Source: Metellina segmentata
Taxonomy: Eukaryota; Arthropoda; Arachnida; Araneae; Tetragnathidae
Assembly: GCA_947359465.1 (NCBI GenBank)
Contig: OX375876.1
Location: 70,252,998-70,316,997 of the forward strand
Reading direction: 5' to 3'
Length of the DNA stretch: 64,000 nucleotides
Position numbers and translations under genes: made by a program. Shown here one piece after another: positions 58,242 through 64,000 of this stretch (position 1 is the first letter of the stretch; every line of letters begins with the position of its first letter). The notes beneath the pieces are model-generated. The model was not told the DNA's origin. It made no database searches and saw only the letters and a list, made by a program, of their open reading frames with translations.

Positions 58242-58275
<34 letters not shown>
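58242..58275. repeat. (TA)n tract left of the mariner-type element
   Basis: About 17 TA units directly abut the left terminus. The element either inserted into a TA microsatellite or the duplicated TA target later expanded. Confidence 0.95.
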
Positions 58276-58278
<3 letters not shown>

Positions 58279-59717
58279 GGTGTTTCAGTGAACCGTTTCA
58301 GATCTTCTAAGAGGGGTAGGGTACATCCTGACGAACCAAAATCATATACCAATGGGCAGTCAAAAATGCTTTCCTGACGCGGTACATGACGTTGTGCGAA
58401 AATTCCGAGCTTTCGTGCAGGGAATCTTCATTTCGCACAAGAACGCCAAGTTAGTAGGATGGATGATTACACGATCGCAAAGTTAGCCGATATGCATTTG
58501 GCGTACGGGGCTGCAAATTGTAGTGGGCCAGCCGCACAGCGTTTGTACGTGGAACGATATCCGACGAGGCGTATCCCCAGTCATAATTTCTTTGCAAGAC
58601 TTCACCAGAGGTTTGCTGAGACAGGTTCATTAGAAAGAGCTGACAGTGACAGGGTAAGAACTGCAGACGTCAAACAGAATGTGCTGCAGCATGTACAGGG
58701 GAATCCAAGAACGAGTACACGAAGTGTAGCAAACGCAGTCGGGGTTTCCCATTACAGCGTCTGGAGGATTCTCCGAGAAGAAGACATGCATCCGTTTCAC
58801 GTGCAGCGCGTCCAGACACAGCAACCGGAGGATTATGCACCTTGGCTTTCGCACAGTGGTACCTTGTAAAATGTGCTACAAATCATCTTTTTCCTGCTGA
58901 AGTGTTGTTTTCCGATGAGGCATCCTTCACAAGGGAAGGAATTTTCAACACGCATAACGACGATATCTGGGCGGTCGAGCACCCGCATGCAATACGACGT
59001 CGTGCAGCACAGATTCGATTTTCGGTCAATGTATGGGCCGGTATTATTGGAGATCACCTCATCGGACCTTACCTGCTACCGTCTCGTCTAACCGGACCTA
59101 ACTACTTGCTCTTTCTGCAGCAAGTATTGCCACAACTTTTGAGAGATGAACAGATTTCTGCATCGACGCAACAGACAGTGTGGTTCCAACACGATGAAGC
59201 CCCTGCCCATTATAGCGGAGATGTTCGTAACTACCTGGATGTCACATTTGATCAGCAGTGGATCGGACGTGGTGGTTCCGTGCGTTGGCCTGCTCGGTCA
59301 CCCGACCTATCATGTCTTGATTTTTATTTCTGGGGTCATCTGAAATCGCTAGTTTATGACACCCCTGTTGACAATGTTGAGGAGCTGGTTGCAAGAATTG
59401 CAGTAGCTGCCGGAGAAATTCGAGATATGCCTGGAGTATTCCAGAATGTTCGGATGGCCATGCGTCGGAGATAAGAGGCGTGCATTGTAGCCCGTGGAAG
59501 AAACTTCGAACACTTACTTTAATCCATGTACCTTTAGCTTCTTTTCATGTATTATAAAAAAGGTTTCTCACTTACGGTCTCTTTTCTTTACGGTGCTCCT
59601 GTGAAGAACACCGCTTCAGGAAAGCATTTCCGACCCCACATTGCTATATGATTTCGAGTTGTCAGGATGTACCCTACCCCTCTTAGAAGTTCTGAAACGG
59701 TTCACTGAAACACCCTG
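58276..59717 (+). mobile_element. 1,442-bp mariner-superfamily element with long inverted repeats
   Basis: The left end CAGGGTGTTTCAGTGAACCG and the reverse complement of the right end agree for the first about 57 bp with one mismatch (GATCTT versus GAACTT), and remain similar to about 108 bp (ending near TTTCCTGACGCGG/TTTCCTGAAGCGG). TA flanks both ends (58274-58275, 59718-59719). It contains one transposase gene with a single frameshift. The good preservation of ends and reading frames makes it the youngest DNA transposon in the window. Confidence 0.93.
58459..59474 (+). pseudogene. DUF4817-type mariner-superfamily transposase, one frameshift
   Basis: The first frame (58459-58869) starts MDDYTIAKLADMHLAYGAAN and carries the helix-turn-helix (AAQRLYVERYPTRRIPSHNF) and a second HTH (TSRSVANAVGVSHYSVWRIL). 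Similarity leaves this frame at about 58835-58850 and continues in a frame shifted by two (58842-59474). That part holds LFSDEASF (first Asp), WFQHDEAPAHYS (second) and SPDLSCLDFYFWGHLKSLVY (third), with 36 residues between the second and third Asp. All three catalytic Asp are present. The usual Pro after SPDLS is Cys. The total of about 335 residues is normal for the family. A single small indel separates it from an open gene, so a sequencing or assembly error should be excluded. Confidence 0.92.
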
Positions 59718-60814
<1,097 letters not shown>

Positions 60815-61035
60815 TGACCCTCTTGGTGGTTATTTAGACGAGGTAACACGTCATTAACAAATCTTACTAGATCGTGATAGACGAGAAATCTCGTCATTAG
60901 AAAAAAATGGTCAGATCGTGCTCCTGTCATCAAATAACTGTCAAAAAATTAACAGTATATTGATGACAAAATATCTCGTCACCAGCAAAATTTTTCATAT
61001 CTTAATGGACGAGTTATCTCGTCCATCAAGATATG
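60815..61035 (+). mobile_element. MITE-like repeat, 'TCTCGTC' family, best-preserved copy
   Basis: It begins GACCCTCTTGGTGGTTATTT, nearly identical to the 2.23-kb copy. It contains GACGAGAAATCTCGTCATTA, then AAAATATCTCGTCACCAGCA, then the long near-palindrome ATGGACGAGTTATCTCGTCC. Four related TCTCGTC phrases are spaced unevenly. A right terminal repeat is not evident, so the right edge is approximate. Confidence 0.6.
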
Positions 61036-61515
61036 AGCACCATCCAATGATGCGTGAGCGCCTTTTTGGCCATCCTATATATTTGCCTCCTCCAATCTGC
61101 TGTCCGCCAAGCCCCATTCCCTTGGAAGTTACTTTATTTTAATCCAATTTACATTATAAAGTAATTTCTAACCAAAAGCAATAAGTAGTGCAACAAGGCT
61201 TGTTGCAGAATAAGTCAGAATCAAAGTCCGGAATCAAAGCTTGAAAACAATCATATTTACAATAATTACAACAATATTTACATATTAAGTGTAGTCAATA
61301 GTACTATAAATATATAGATCACTACCGATACAGATACTTATTACCAGTATTCTAACAATAGACCACCTATAGACTAATAATTTTTACGAAATAATAGTTA
61401 TTTAAGTATCCTTATGTAACTTTCATGAACTCCATCTCAATAGCCAAACAGAGACACGATCCACGACAGAGAATACAGAGTATAATTTACTATTTCAGGT
61501 TTGAGCTATTTCTTC
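61036..61515. other. AT-rich stretch, no gene seen
   Basis: No recognised similarity. Confidence 0.4.
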
Positions 61516-61519
61516 AATT

Positions 61520-61855
61520 AAGAAATGGATAACAGCCATCACGGATTCCCATTTCGGTTGCTAGCCTCCTGGATAACAGTCATAACGGAGTTGCCCGTGT
61601 TATTGGTTTTCTTCGCAAACCAAATGGAAATTCGTAGCCTATTGGATAACAGCCAGGAGTTGTTTGTGGTGTTACTTTGCTTCGCAAACCAAATAGGATT
61701 TTTGTAGCATATTGGGTAACAGCCTTAACTGATTTGCCCGTAGTGTTGGTTTGCTTCGCAAACCAAATGGGAATATGTAGCCTATTGAATTACAGCCATA
61801 GCTGAGTTGCCCGTGGTGTTGGTTTGCTTCGCAAACCAAATGGGAATTCCACGTG
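61520..61855. repeat. About 72-bp tandem repeat, each unit with a perfect hairpin
   Basis: Units start with GGATAACAG or variants at 61527, 61571, 61644, 61714 and 61787 (the first interval is short, 44 bp; the others 70-73 bp). Four units end with the hairpin TTGGTTTGCTTCGCAAACCA (plus A): 9-bp arms around TTC, at about 61603, 61672, 61746 and 61819. The third and fourth hairpins are perfect, while the first two have changes only in the left arm. GTAGCCTATTGGATAACAGC links the units. Confidence 0.9.
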
Positions 61856-62250
61856 ACATCACAATATCTTGCTAAAATATAAATATTTAATTTAAAAATT
61901 ATTTATTAAAAGAAAATTAAATGTATAAGGTATCTATCTGGTGTCAAATTATCCGCAGATTTGAAATCCGTTGAAATTTTCAATCATTCTTTAACGAACC
62001 CGATTTTACAAGAAATAAATTAACAATGCCAGACCAAATGGTTTTTTGTTTTTGCTTTTCTTCACTGAAATAGTAAGAGCGCAGTTCTGTTTATTTTTTA
62101 ATACGAAAGTTGACGGGACGTCACAATCTCTTGCGAATATATAAAAGATATTCAATTTAAAAATATTATTTATTTTAAGAGTATCATATTTTTAGGTATC
62201 GATCTAATGTGAAATTTTTCGCAGATTGCAAATCCTTTGAAATTTGTACT
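61852..62250 (+). repeat. Diverged tandem duplication, about 255-bp period
   Basis: 61852-61990 and 62110-62250 share GACATCACAATATCTTGC/GACGTCACAATCTCTTGC, AATTTAAAAATTATTTATT/AATTTAAAAATATTATTTATT, GGTATCTATCT/GGTATCGATCT, and CGCAGATTTGAAATCC/CGCAGATTGCAAATCC in the same order. The left copy abuts the hairpin array, so the array may have arisen within a larger repeated unit. Confidence 0.7.
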
Positions 62251-63580
62251 CTATCTTTAAGGGTCTAGGATATAGTGTTGTATCAGTGGCTATTTGTCCC
62301 AATGTGCATCGGCAAATGTGCCGTATGTGGTGTGTAATTCTTCAAGTTTGTATTTCTGATTTTGACAGTTTGTTATATAAGTGATATGTTCTTCTGGTAA
62401 AAACCCAGTCGGGTTGAGCTTTCTTGTAAATAAAGTGATAGGTTTTACTTAAAGAAGAGTTTCTTATTATGCATAAAACCTACACCAAACAGATAGAAAA
62501 AAGAACTACATAACTAAAGTTAAAACTTTGTTTTTTATCGTCTGCTGGAAAATCATCACTCCGCGCAAAATGAAAACGGAAACGGAAAAAATAAATTTAG
62601 AATCTGTGATCTTACATGCTGTTGCCGTTCGAAAGAAAACTATAATAATGAAATTGCATTAAACTCATTTTTAAATGTTCTAGATTGAATTTTAAAATTC
62701 GCCGCGACCCAAAAATTGCAAGAATTTTGCACTATCTATGTGCTTAATACCATTACTGTAAGTGCCATAGTTTCGTCAGGAACAGAAAACAAGCAAACAG
62801 AAAACAGATAAACACTTCCTTTTATAGTAGTAGAGATTACATCAGCCATTTGTAACTGATAGGAATATATGTTCTAAAAACAGTAATGTAAACACCTAAC
62901 ATCATACATCTAAATATGGGAAAGAGTAATGTATAAACATTGGTGATTAAAAGCACTCACTCAAAGGAATTATCCAATAAAAAGAGTTTCTCTAATATAC
63001 AAGATGATCAGCAAGAGGGGGGGGGGGCAGATGCTGTATTAGCTATAAAACTTCGTTTCACCCATAGAAAAGAGGCTTTAACTAGAATTTGGATAAAAAA
63101 ATATAAATATATATAATTTTCAAAAATGACATTGATTTTTGTACTTTTGAAGATGAATTTGACAATTGTTCAATGTTTCCAAATGAAAACGAGGACATCA
63201 TAAAACCCACACCAGACATCTAACGAGCCTTCAAAGAAATATTTTGTACATTTGCGGATGTTGAAACATTACTTACATTTTTCTTAACAGTTCCCTTATT
63301 TGATGGACGTTAGGACAAAGATAGTTTTTTGTTTTAAAGCGTGGTAAAAAATTAATAAAGGAGTACTATGGGAAAAGAAATATTAATTAATATAGCCATT
63401 CTGTATTTAGAGCAAAAAATGTAAAGCCGAATTTATAATGCCAAAATAATTGACGAATTCGTAAAAAATAAACCAAGACAGAAATTCATGTAAAAAACTA
63501 TATATTTTTTTTATAAATTTATTTAATGTGTTATGGTGTGGAATTTTTTCTTTTATTTTTGCTATTAACTTAATGAGAGT
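62251..63580. other. AT-rich stretch, no gene seen
   Basis: An 11-bp G run lies near 63018. No recognised similarity or structured repeat. Confidence 0.4.
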
Positions 63581-63666
63581 TTTCTCGGAACTTTTTTCTT
63601 CCTTGAGTTTGAGGCCTCCGAAAATTTTACCGCTTGGGGCCTGCACTTGACTTGGTCCGCCACTGA
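63581..63666 (-). mobile_element. Possible terminus of a DNA transposon
   Basis: On the minus strand it begins CAGTGGCGGACCAAGTCAAG followed by TGCAGGCCCCAAGCGGTAAA. CAGTGGCGGA-type starts with a GGCCC stretch are common at the ends of arthropod hAT-like and related DNA elements. No partner terminus was found within the window, so this is a one-sided, low-confidence call. Confidence 0.3.
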
Positions 63667-64000
63667 TCGTTGTGCACCCCTTAAAGACCATCTGGACGGG
63701 TAGGAGGCCACTCTTATAAATAGTTTGATATTTACGACTCGCGCGCGTTGCCAGTAGTATAAGTCTTGATTCTGTTTCCTAGCAGTTGCTATGGTCATTG
63801 CAGACCATGCCCATTTCCTCCTCGGTGCAACAAAGCTTACAGATAGGTTCAAAAAATACTGGTGTTATATAGAACAATCATGTCATCCAATCAATGTCTA
63901 GATAGTAGTCGGAATTTAGCACAGTTACCTTTTTCTTTTAAAGTCCGAAATGTCTTTTATAGTACTAGAGATTTTTAGTTTGAAGAGTTTCCCTTCAGTA
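63667..64000. other. Terminal stretch, no gene seen
   Basis: 63.67-63.85 kb is GC-richer (ACTCGCGCGCGTTGCCAGTA) and unassigned. The window ends in AT-rich sequence. Confidence 0.35.

Noticed and set aside
61520..61855. CRISPR array suggested by regularly spaced palindromic repeats
   Set aside because: The segments between hairpins are also repeats of each other rather than unique spacers, there are only four units, and there is no cas-like gene.

Overview
This is an AT-rich eukaryotic window with no convincing host protein-coding gene. Its transposon content points to an arthropod, most likely an insect with a large, repeat-rich genome: piggyBac, several Tc1/mariner-type families, a pogo/jerky-type relic, Ty1/copia, gypsy and non-LTR fragments, two SINE-like tRNA-derived families, and MITEs. 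I cannot name the species. Nearly all protein similarity I recognise is to transposases, integrases and retrotransposon proteins, and all of these are broken. The long open frames over the (GT)n tract and the satellites are compositional artefacts.

Layout. 1-7.5 kb: AT-rich sequence with MITE copies and a more GC-rich low-copy island at 6.25-6.85 kb. 7.5-13.65 kb: two inverted blocks of CATCGATG-rich repeat flank about 4.8 kb that holds a Tc1-like transposase relic (minus strand) and a 264-bp (GT)n microsatellite. 14.6-15.3 kb: an old duplication. 15.85-22.5 kb: a four-level nest. A decayed copia element (minus strand) was split by a 3.8-kb piggyBac element with TTAA duplications and matching termini. 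That piggyBac was itself hit by a solo LTR and by a 1.3-kb LTR element whose two 368-bp LTRs look identical. 22.86-23.62 kb: a 168-bp GC-rich satellite. 24-26.4 kb: low-copy sequence. 27.6-29.2 kb: a duplicated repeat, one copy carrying a 442-bp MITE whose empty site is preserved in the other copy, then a 259-bp TA-target MITE. 31.3-32.1 kb: a deleted, non-autonomous relative of the 9.5-kb Tc1-like element.

32.77-37.46 kb: a satellite with three nested periods (about 138, 413 and 826 bp), with a homogenised core and diverged edges. 40-45.4 kb: pogo-like, MITE, SINE and non-LTR RNase H relics. 48.25-49.12 kb: a gypsy integrase relic. 51-57.4 kb: degenerate repeats, a DUF4817-type transposase relic and SINE-like copies. 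58.28-59.72 kb: a structurally complete 1,442-bp mariner-superfamily element with long TIRs, sitting in a (TA)n tract; its transposase is broken by one frameshift. 61.5-61.85 kb: a short tandem array that repeats a perfect 9-bp-arm hairpin.

The window therefore reads as a layered record of transposition and tandem amplification, in which relative ages can be read from nesting. All similarity statements rest on recognising motifs by eye; no database search was run.
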